From Pseudomonadota bacterium (lineage in GTDB: Bacteria; Pseudomonadota; Alphaproteobacteria; Rhizobiales; Xanthobacteraceae), in NCBI GenBank assembly GCA_023387555.1, contig JAEWHY010000437.1:1-7087 (forward strand): 7,087 bases of DNA, in the 5' to 3' direction. Under the pieces are notes generated by a model. The model did no database searches. It was not told the origin of the DNA and worked only from the letters and a program-made list of their open reading frames with translations. Shown piece by piece: positions 1 to 5,102 of the stretch (position 1 is the stretch's first letter; each line of letters starts with the position of its first letter). The translations under genes were made by a program, and so were the position numbers.

Positions 1-75
1 GATCGACCCTCCCCACCGCTTCGCGGGGGGAGGGAGACAGAAAGAGCGCGCTTCGCTCATGAGGGGAGGGAGAAG
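1..75. repeat. GC-rich palindromic repeat downstream of livG
   Basis: The hairpin ccctcccc (7-14) with ggggaggg (27-34), inner ccgc/gcgg and TTC loop, forms a 12-bp stem with one bulged A. Its reverse complement matches 4962-4989 at 27 of 28 bases, so it is another copy of the composite repeat family. A second part (47-75) keeps the cgcttcgct and ggggagggagaag pieces of that family. It begins about 6 bp past the livG stop and runs toward or past the window edge. There is no T-tract after the stem in the minus direction, so if it ends the transcript, it does so without the classic signal; mRNA protection is equally possible. Confidence 0.75.
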
Positions 76-80
76 ATTGG

Positions 81-845
81 CTAGTGCTTCCCGGTTCCGA
101 GATACGCGGCAATGACCTTCTCATCCTTCAGCACGGCATCGGCCGGACCGCTCGCCAGCGTGCGTCCGTAATCGAGCACATGAATGCGGTCGGCGAGGTC
201 GGCGACCATCTGCATATCATGCTCGATCCAGATCATGGCAATGCCGAGCTGATGCTTGATGCGCAGGATGAAGCGGGCGAGGTCCTCGCGCTCCTCGCGG
301 TTGAGGCCGGCGGAGGGTTCGTCGAGAAGGAGTATCGCGGGCTCGTTGGCGAGCGCGCGCGCGAAGCCGATGATCTTCTGGGTGCCGAACGGCAGGCCGC
401 CGACCGCGGTGTGGCGATAGCGCTCCAGTTCGACGAACTCGATGATTTTCTCCACCGCCTCGCGCTGGCGCATCTCCTCGGCGCGGACTGAGGGAAGGAA
501 CAGCATCTCGGCGAACACATTGCCGCGGATGCGCGGGTGGCGGCCGGTGAGCAGATTGTCGATCACGCTCATCTGCGGGAACAATTCGCCATGCTGGAAA
601 GTGCGCGCGACGCCGAGGGCTGCGATGTCATGCGGCTTCTTGCCGAGCAGCGACTGGCCGCGGAACGAGATCGCGCCCTCGCCGGGATAGAGCCCGCTGA
701 TGCAGTTGAATACGGAGGTCTTGCCGGCGCCGTTCGGGCCGATCAGCGCGAGCAATTCGCCCTTGTCCACGGACAGCGACACGCCGTCCAGCACCACGAG
801 GCCGCCGAAGCGCAGCGTGAGATTGTCGATCGCGAGTTCAGCCAT
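81..845 (-). CDS. livG: LivG-type ATPase of HAAT ABC transporter
   Basis: This 254-residue cytoplasmic ATP-binding subunit is the partner of the LivF-type protein. Walker A GPNGAGKT is at 36-43, Q-loop Gln84 in RTFQHGELF, Walker B ILLLDEPSAG at 171-180 with Glu176, and switch His209 in WIEHDM. The signature is LPFGTQK (151-157) instead of LSGGQ. It keeps one glycine and the Gln, as other LivG proteins with variable signatures do, so I do not take it as inactive. The C-terminus has the family's IHVLDYGRTLASGPADAVL block and ends AAYLGTGKH. The ATG overlaps the livF stop by 8 bp. It is the last gene of the unit: TAG (81-83) is followed by a GC-rich hairpin repeat. The symbol is by family; substrate unknown. 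Confidence 0.95.
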   Translation of the reverse strand: MAELAIDNLTLRFGGLVVLDGVSLSVDKGELLALIGPNGAGKTSVFNCISGLYPGEGAISFRGQSLLGKKPHDIAALGVARTFQHGELFPQMSVIDNLLTGRHPRIRGNVFAEMLFLPSVRAEEMRQREAVEKIIEFVELERYRHTAVGGLPFGTQKIIGFARALANEPAILLLDEPSAGLNREEREDLARFILRIKHQLGIAMIWIEHDMQMVADLADRIHVLDYGRTLASGPADAVLKDEKVIAAYLGTGKH

Positions 846-1647
846 ACCACCTCCGGGAGCGGCGATATTGCTTGACGTCGCGATAGCTCCGCCGTTCGGC
901 GCCGCCGGCCTGGCCGAGATAAAATTCCTGGATGTCGCCGTGCGACTTCAGCTTGTCGGCCGAGCCGTCGAGCACGACGCGGCCGTTTTCCAGCACATAG
1001 CCGTAATCGGCGATGGCGAGCGCGACGGCGGCGCTCTGCTCGACGATGACGATGGTGATGTTGAGGTCGTTGCGGATCTGCACCAGCTTGCCCATCAGGT
1101 CCTCGACGATGACCGGGGCGAGGCCGAGCGAAAGCTCGTCGACGAGCAGGAGCTGGGGCTTGCACATCAGTCCCGAGGCGAGCGCCAGCATCTGCCGCTC
1201 GCCGCCGGACAGAAGCCCGCCGATGCGCGCGCGCAGATCGGCGAGGCGCGGGAAGAAGTGATAGACCTGCTCCTCGCGGGCCTTTCGTTCGGCCTTCGAC
1301 ATCAAAGGCGCGAAGGGCGCGGCGAGATTGTCGGCGACGGTGAGATTGGGGAACACCTTCTCGCGTTCGGGGATCAGCGCGATGCCGAGCCGCGTCAGTT
1401 CGTTCGGCGGCCGGTTCTCGATGCGCTGCCCGCGGAAGGCGATGCTGCCTTCGGTGACGCGCGCATTGTCGATGCCGAGAAAGCCGGAGAGCGCGCGCAG
1501 CGTCGTGGATTTGCCGGCGCCATTGGTGCCTAGGATGGCGACGATCTGGCCTTCGTGCACGGTCAGCGATACGCCCTGAATGGCGGTGATGGCGTGGTGA
1601 TAGACCACGGCCAGCTGTTCGGCGGTGAGAAGCACGTCGCCGTTCAT
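838..1647 (-). CDS. livF: LivF-type ATPase of HAAT ABC transporter
   Basis: This 269-residue cytoplasmic ATP-binding subunit powers import together with the LivG-type ATPase. Walker A GTNGAGKST is at 40-48, ABC signature LSGGERQM at 146-153, and Walker B QLLLVDE at 165-171 with catalytic Glu171. The usual switch histidine is replaced by Gln204 in VEQSA, which is normal for LivF proteins (VEQN in E. coli). The ATG is the A of the ATGA overlap with livM, with GGGAG 7 nt upstream (1655-1659). E. coli LivF is about 237 residues. The extra length is mostly a basic, aromatic C-terminal tail after FYLGQAGG (RRSYRDVKQYRRSRRW, 252-267), whose last codons overlap the livG start by 8 bp. Here livF precedes livG, the reverse of E. 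coli. The symbol is by family. Confidence 0.94.
   Translation of the reverse strand: MNGDVLLTAEQLAVVYHHAITAIQGVSLTVHEGQIVAILGTNGAGKSTTLRALSGFLGIDNARVTEGSIAFRGQRIENRPPNELTRLGIALIPEREKVFPNLTVADNLAAPFAPLMSKAERKAREEQVYHFFPRLADLRARIGGLLSGGERQMLALASGLMCKPQLLLVDELSLGLAPVIVEDLMGKLVQIRNDLNITIVIVEQSAAVALAIADYGYVLENGRVVLDGSADKLKSHGDIQEFYLGQAGGAERRSYRDVKQYRRSRRWYG
850..854 (-). promoter_or_regulatory. Ribosome-binding site of livG within livF
   Basis: GGAGG on the minus strand is only 4 nt from the ATG at 843-845. It is a strong match with short spacing and lies in the last codons of livF, so livG is probably translated by coupled or re-initiating ribosomes. Confidence 0.65.
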
Positions 1648-2723
1648 TTGCGCGCTCCCGCGACCGGGCGATGCTTGAACGGCCAGAGCAGGAAATAGGT
1701 CTGGATCCGGTGCCAGATGCCGACGAGGCCGAGCGGCTCGAACACCAGGAACAGGATCATCACGAAGCCGAAGCCGGCATAATTCATCGCGAACAGCTGG
1801 CCGGCATAGGCCTGCGCGTTCGGCAATTTCAGCAGCACGCCTTCGATCACATAGGGGAAGACGGTGACGAACAATGCGCCGAGGAGGGCGCCGAGCAGCG
1901 AGCCCATGCCGCCGATGATCACCATCGCGACATACTGGATGGTGAGGAACAGCGAGAACGCCTCCACCGACACGAAGCTGCGGTAATAGGCGAACAGCGC
2001 GCCGGCGACCGCTGCGATCGCCGACGAGATCACGAAGGCGAGCAGCTTGTAGGCAGCGACATTGATGCCGAGCGCTTCGGCCACGGTCTCATGCGCATGG
2101 ATCGCGCGCCAGGCGCGGCCGATGCGGGTGCGCATCAGGTTGATGCACAGCAGCAGCGTCAGCGCGGCGAAGGCGAGCATGATGTAATACCAGACGTGCC
2201 CGCCGTAGAGTTCGAAGCCGAACACGAACGGCGCGTCAATGGTGATGCCGGTGGAATGGCCGCGCTTGGTTTCGTATTCGCCGCCGAGATAGACCACGAT
2301 GAAATGCAGCGCCAGCGTCGAGACCGCGAGATAGAGCCCGCGCAGCCGCAGCGACGGCAGCCCGAAGATCACGCCGAGCAGCGCGCCGACGACCGCCGCC
2401 GCCGGCAGCGTCAGCCAGATCGGGGTGTTGAATTCCTTGAAAAGGATGCCGGCGGTGAAGGCGCCGGCGCACAGGAGGCCGGCGTGGCCGAGCGAGATCA
2501 GCCCGGCATAGCCGGTGAGCAGCATCAGCGACAGCGCGCCGATGGAGGCCAGTAGGACCTGGGTCGCGAGATCGAGATAGAAGTTCGACGCGACCAGCGG
2601 CAAGCCGAGCAGCACGACCGCGAAAGCGGCCGCGCAGACCCACTGGAAGCGCGTCTGCACCAGCGCATGATCCTGCGCATAGGACGTGCGGAAGTAACCC
2701 GAGGCGCGCGGCTGACTAGACAC
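1644..2723 (-). CDS. livM: LivM-type permease of HAAT ABC transporter
   Basis: This 359-residue inner-membrane protein is the second channel subunit. A hydrophilic N-terminus of about 27 residues, with FRTSYAQD at 11-18, precedes the first membrane helix near 28-46. Typical LivM blocks follow: GYAGLISLGHAGLLCAGAF (71-89), LRLRGLYLAVSTLALHF (125-141), and the cytoplasmic loop RIGRAWRAIHAHETVAEALG (200-219), which contacts the ATPases. GGMGSLLGALLGALFVTVFP (271-290) comes near the end, and the C-terminal tail is basic (KHRPVAGARK). The start is GTG with a strong ribosome site. It overlaps livH by 8 bp, and its TGA overlaps the livF ATG as ATGA. The N-terminal extension resembles what I recall from Liv paralogues linked to acyl-CoA ligases, but I cannot verify that here. 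The symbol is by family; substrate unknown. Confidence 0.94.
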   Translation of the reverse strand: MSSQPRASGYFRTSYAQDHALVQTRFQWVCAAAFAVVLLGLPLVASNFYLDLATQVLLASIGALSLMLLTGYAGLISLGHAGLLCAGAFTAGILFKEFNTPIWLTLPAAAVVGALLGVIFGLPSLRLRGLYLAVSTLALHFIVVYLGGEYETKRGHSTGITIDAPFVFGFELYGGHVWYYIMLAFAALTLLLCINLMRTRIGRAWRAIHAHETVAEALGINVAAYKLLAFVISSAIAAVAGALFAYYRSFVSVEAFSLFLTIQYVAMVIIGGMGSLLGALLGALFVTVFPYVIEGVLLKLPNAQAYAGQLFAMNYAGFGFVMILFLVFEPLGLVGIWHRIQTYFLLWPFKHRPVAGARK

Positions 2724-3588
2724 GGTCGAGTTCCTCGCGGGTGCCGAACAGGCCCCAGGGCCGTACGATCAGGAAGGCGATCAGCACGACGAACGGGATC
2801 ACGTCGGACAAAAGCGGATCGATATACTGGATCGCCAGCACCTCGCAGGCGCCGATGATCAGCGCGCCGATGATGGCGCCGACCAGCGAGTCGAGGCCGC
2901 CGACCAGCGCCGCGGGAAAGGCCTTCAGCCCGATGATCACCATGGTGCCGGTCAGGCCGGAATCCATCGAGATCAGCATGCCGGCGAGCGCGCCGGTGAG
3001 CGTCGAGAGGCCCCAGGCCAGCGCATAGACCGCGTGCAGGTTGATGCCGCGTTGCGCCGCGAGCAGCGGGTTCTGCCCGGCCGCGCGCATGCGCACGCCC
3101 CAGGCGCCGAAGCGCAGGAACGTGAACAGCGCCGCATAGGTCAGGATGGTCACGCCGATCAGGATCGCGGCGAACAGCGAGATGCGGGCGCCGCCTGGCA
3201 AGGCCAGTGCCGGATTGGAAAAGCCGAGCGCCTGCGCGGGGTATTGCTGCTGCGCCGACCAGATCAGCACCATCAGCCCGCGCAGCAGAATGCCGAGCGC
3301 GACGGTGGTGAGGACGGCCGCTAGCACCATCTCGCCGGTCATCTTGCGCATCAGGAAGATGTAGACGAGCACGCCGACGGTCAGGCTGAGCGCGACGGCC
3401 GCGGCGATCGCGGTCACCGGCGAGCCCGCGAACATCCAGGCCGTGGTCAGGAGCAGGTAGGAGCCGACCATCATCAGTTCGCCATGCGCGAGATTGAGCA
3501 CGCGGCTGACCCGATAGATCAGCACATAGCCGCAGGCGATCAGGGCGTAGATGGAAGACAGGACGAGGATATTGACGAGGAGTTGCAA
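2716..3588 (-). CDS. livH: LivH-type permease of HAAT ABC transporter
   Basis: This integral inner-membrane protein of about 290 residues pairs with the LivM-type protein to form the substrate channel. It is almost wholly hydrophobic, with about eight predicted membrane segments. LivH hallmarks are present: RVLNLAHGELMMVGSY (29-44), LTTVALGILLRGL (93-105), the cytoplasmic coupling-type loop near WGVRMRAAGQNPLLAAQRGI (163-182), and GGLDSLVGAIIGALIIG (230-246). I chose the TTG at 3586-3588. The longer frame, back to a TTG at 3673-3675, adds 29 charged residues beginning MLVLGPRFRGDER, read out of the dispersed repeat; family members normally begin right at the first membrane helix. The stop TAG (2716-2718) lies inside the livM start region, an 8-bp overlap that implies coupled translation. 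The symbol is by family; a leucine substrate is not implied. The start is moderately certain, the family very certain. Confidence 0.93.
   Translation of the reverse strand: MQLLVNILVLSSIYALIACGYVLIYRVSRVLNLAHGELMMVGSYLLLTTAWMFAGSPVTAIAAAVALSLTVGVLVYIFLMRKMTGEMVLAAVLTTVALGILLRGLMVLIWSAQQQYPAQALGFSNPALALPGGARISLFAAILIGVTILTYAALFTFLRFGAWGVRMRAAGQNPLLAAQRGINLHAVYALAWGLSTLTGALAGMLISMDSGLTGTMVIIGLKAFPAALVGGLDSLVGAIIGALIIGACEVLAIQYIDPLLSDVIPFVVLIAFLIVRPWGLFGTREELDRV
2731..2736 (-). promoter_or_regulatory. Ribosome-binding site deciding the livM GTG start
   Basis: GAGGAA on the minus strand lies 7 nt before GTG (2721-2723), within the 3' end of livH. The good match and spacing support the non-ATG start. 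Confidence 0.75.
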
Positions 3589-3595
3589 GGCTGCA

Positions 3596-3600
3596 CTTTC
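3596..3600 (-). promoter_or_regulatory. Weak ribosome-binding site for the proposed livH TTG start
   Basis: GAAAG on the minus strand is 7 nt before TTG (3586-3588). It is weak but well spaced. The only upstream in-frame start (TTG at 3673-3675) lies inside the dispersed repeat. Confidence 0.4.
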
Positions 3601-3637
3601 AAACTGACGGTCTCGTTTGCCGCGGAGCTGCTTTCTC

Positions 3638-3726
3638 CGTTCGTCCCCGCGAAAGCGGGGACCCAGTACCAGCAATCAAGACGTGCGTTGTTTGGCTCTG
3701 GGCCCCCGCTTTCGCGGGGGCGAACG
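3638..3726. repeat. REP/BIME-like 89-bp inverted repeat between binding protein and permease genes
   Basis: Arms 3638-3671 and 3693-3726 are reverse complements at 30 of 34 positions. Each arm contains its own hairpin: tccccgc/gcgggga around GAAA (3644-3661), and cccccgc/gcggggg around TTTC (3703-3720). The arms are framed by cgttcg and cgaacg, and the 21-bp middle is unpaired. Translations of the element give GPRFRGDE, FVPAKAGTQ and SPRKRGPS peptides, a pattern I know as a widespread proteobacterial dispersed repeat. It lies in the 154-bp gap between the binding-protein stop and the proposed permease start. No U-run follows it. By analogy with REP sequences in malE-malF and hisJ-hisQ, it may stabilise the binding-protein mRNA and lower permease expression. 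Confidence 0.85.
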
Positions 3727-3742
3727 GTTGATGTATTCGGGT

Positions 3743-4903
3743 TTAATTGCCGATGTCGTAGACCTTCCAGTCCTGCAGCACGCTGATCTTGTCGCCGTCC
3801 CAGCGATAGACGCGATAGGCCTGCTGGGTGCGAAAGTGGTTGTCCTTGGTCCACACCATCGGCACGCCGCGCAGGCCCTTGGTATCGACCTTGAGGTCCG
3901 ACATCGCCGCCGCGATCTTTTCGTTGGTCGCCGGCCAGCCCGCCTTGCGCAGCGCGGCTTCGAGCGCGAGCCCGCCGAGCCAGCCTTCGGTCATCTGGCT
4001 GGCCGGATATTTCGCGCCGCCCGCCTTGGCGGCGGCCTCGATCTCCTTATGAATCGGCAGGCCGTCGGCATAGAACGAGTTGGCGCCCATCACGTAGAAC
4101 TTCGGATCCTTGACGCGCGGCAGTTCGCTTTCCGCTTCCAGATGCGCGATGGTGAGATACTCGCCGTCCCAGCCCAGCCGCCGCAGCGCCTCGAAGGTGC
4201 GGATCTCGGTGACCCATGGCGCCCATGAATAAGTCCAGTTGGCGCCGGCATCCTTGATCTTGGTTGCGAACGGCGTGTAGTCCGGCGTCGGCGGCGGGAT
4301 GACTTCCTTGGTCGCGGTCTTGAAGCCCATCTTCTCGGCTTCGCTCGCGGCGAAATCGACGCCGGCCCGCGAGATCGGAATCGCCATCGCGGCGTAGCCG
4401 ATGGTCACCGGGCCCTTGGCCGCGCTCTTGATGTAGTCGAGCGCAGCGCGGCTGTCGTGGATCGGGGTGAAGCCGGTCGAACAGAATTGCAGCGGGTCCG
4501 CCTTCGGCGGCAGCACTTCGTTCGGGCAGACCGCGCCCATGAACAGCACCGGCACGCCGGCGCGCCGGGTCTCCGCCAGCATCGGCGCATAGGTCGAGGA
4601 CAGACTGGCATTCACCAGCACCGGCACCTTGTCCTGCGACAGCAGCTTCTTCACATTGGCTGCGGCCTTCGAGGGCTCGGCGGAATCATCCTGCAGGATC
4701 AGATTGACCTTGCGGCCGTCGATGCCGCCCTTGGCGTTCAGCTGGTCGATATAGAGGCGCAGGCCTTCGACGGCCGGGCCGAGCGTGCCGGCGGCGGGAC
4801 CGGTCATCGCGCCGGTCAGGCCGATGGTGTAGCTCTCCTGCGCCGTGGCGGGCAATGCGATGGCGAGCGCGGCGATGGCTCCCATCAGGCTCCGTTTCAG
4901 CAT
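3743..4903 (-). CDS. Periplasmic substrate-binding protein of a HAAT/Liv-type ABC transporter
   Basis: This 386-residue exported protein captures the substrate in the periplasm and delivers it to the LivH/LivM permease pair encoded just downstream. Residues 1-21 form a signal peptide: Lys3/Arg4, then a hydrophobic run, then a likely cleavage site at ATA-QE. The mature protein starts SYTIGLTGAMTGPAA and continues with an AVEGLRLYIDQLNAKGGIDG segment (residues 44-63), which is typical of the peripla_BP_6 (LivJ/LivK) fold. The ligand-loop-like SLSSTYAP is at 100-107. Cys126 and Cys141 flank a short loop and may form a disulfide. No lipobox cysteine is seen at the cleavage site, so it should be soluble. 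The stop TAA is followed by an inverted-repeat element and then the permease gene. The ligand could be a branched-chain amino acid or amide, but the co-encoded acyl-CoA ligase favours a carboxylic acid. The family is secure; the ligand is unknown. Confidence 0.93.
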   Translation of the reverse strand: MLKRSLMGAIAALAIALPATAQESYTIGLTGAMTGPAAGTLGPAVEGLRLYIDQLNAKGGIDGRKVNLILQDDSAEPSKAAANVKKLLSQDKVPVLVNASLSSTYAPMLAETRRAGVPVLFMGAVCPNEVLPPKADPLQFCSTGFTPIHDSRAALDYIKSAAKGPVTIGYAAMAIPISRAGVDFAASEAEKMGFKTATKEVIPPPTPDYTPFATKIKDAGANWTYSWAPWVTEIRTFEALRRLGWDGEYLTIAHLEAESELPRVKDPKFYVMGANSFYADGLPIHKEIEAAAKAGGAKYPASQMTEGWLGGLALEAALRKAGWPATNEKIAAAMSDLKVDTKGLRGVPMVWTKDNHFRTQQAYRVYRWDGDKISVLQDWKVYDIGN

Positions 4904-4910
4904 TGGCGGT

Positions 4911-4916
4911 TCTCCC
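4911..4916 (-). promoter_or_regulatory. Ribosome-binding site of the binding-protein gene
   Basis: GGGAGA on the minus strand lies 7 nt before the ATG at 4901-4903. It supports that start, which is also required to give a complete signal peptide. Confidence 0.75.
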
Positions 4917-4940
4917 TATTCGATTGTTGTCATTCAATTC
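4917..4940 (-). promoter_or_regulatory. AT-rich patch upstream of the binding-protein gene
   Basis: This 24-bp stretch is far more AT-rich (roughly 30% GC) than the rest of the window and lies just upstream of the ribosome-binding site of the substrate-binding-protein gene. On the minus strand it holds TTGAAT, which resembles a -35 box, but I find no matching -10 at normal spacing. It may be a promoter remnant, or an unstructured leader helping translation of an abundant periplasmic protein. Evidence is weak. Confidence 0.2.
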
Positions 4941-4952
4941 GTGGTCCGCGTC

Positions 4953-5100
4953 GCTTCTTTTCCCTCCCCCCGCGAAGCGGCGGGGAGGGTCGGCGAGCGT
5001 AAGCGAAGCGAATGCGAGCCGGGGTGGGGGGCTGTTGTTGAGGCCCCCCACCCCCGACCCCTCCCCGCCACTCGCTTCACTCGCGGGGGGAGGGGAGAAG
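4953..5100. repeat. Composite GC-rich inverted repeat between synthetase and binding-protein genes
   Basis: The element begins 2 bp beyond the synthetase stop codon. It contains three nested or adjacent hairpins. Stem 1 is ccctcccc (4962-4969) with ggggaggg (4982-4989), plus an inner ccgc/gcgg and a GAA loop. Stem 2 is 5021-5032 with 5043-5054. Stem 3 is cccctcccc (5058-5066) with ggggagggg (5087-5095). The outer arms, 4953-4996 and 5053-5100, are also imperfect reverse complements; the 5053-5100 arm carries about 8 extra bases. No T-tract follows any stem on either strand, so it is not a typical intrinsic terminator. Translations of such repeats (PHPRPLP-type, SPREAAGRVG-type peptides) recur in Bradyrhizobium-like genomes as false small proteins, from my general knowledge. 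Likely roles are mRNA 3'-end protection of the synthetase message or partial termination. Confidence 0.8.
5021..5054. repeat. Perfect 12-bp GC-rich stem with 10-nt loop
   Basis: Bases 5021-5032 (ggggtggggggc) are the exact reverse complement of 5043-5054, with loop tgttgttgag. This is the centre of the composite element and its strongest hairpin. All stem pairs but one are G-C. It could slow RNA polymerase or block 3' exonucleases; there is no U-run on either strand. Confidence 0.8.
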
Positions 5101-5102
5101 AA

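Noticed and set aside
1030..1040. LivF switch histidine lost, possible dead ATPase
   Set aside because: Gln in VEQ at this position is the normal state in LivF proteins, and Walker A, Walker B and signature are intact.
700..1533. 277-codon open frame on the plus strand
   Set aside because: It lies antisense to livF and livG, which have all the expected ATPase motifs. The translation is rich in Ala/Arg/Asp/Glu with no domain, as expected opposite GC-biased codons.
1671..2555. 294-codon open frame on the plus strand
   Set aside because: Antisense to livM. The low-complexity, His/Gln/Glu/Arg-rich translation is typical of a shadow of a hydrophobic membrane protein gene.
3638..3726. CRISPR array or tandem repeat
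   Set aside because: Only two copies, in inverted orientation with internal palindromes and a 21-bp middle; no direct repeat-spacer periodicity.
3617..4228. 203-codon plus-strand frame across the 89-bp repeat
   Set aside because: It begins in the repeat (SPRKRGPS peptide) and continues antisense to the well-supported binding-protein gene.
4953..5100. Intrinsic terminator
   Set aside because: Stems are strong, but no T-run follows on either strand; T residues near 4957-4961 precede rather than follow the hairpin on the plus strand.
1..5100. Composite transposon flanked by inverted repeats
   Set aside because: The bracketing repeats are short hairpins of a dispersed type, there is no transposase, no target-site duplication is visible, and the enclosed genes match their surroundings in base composition.
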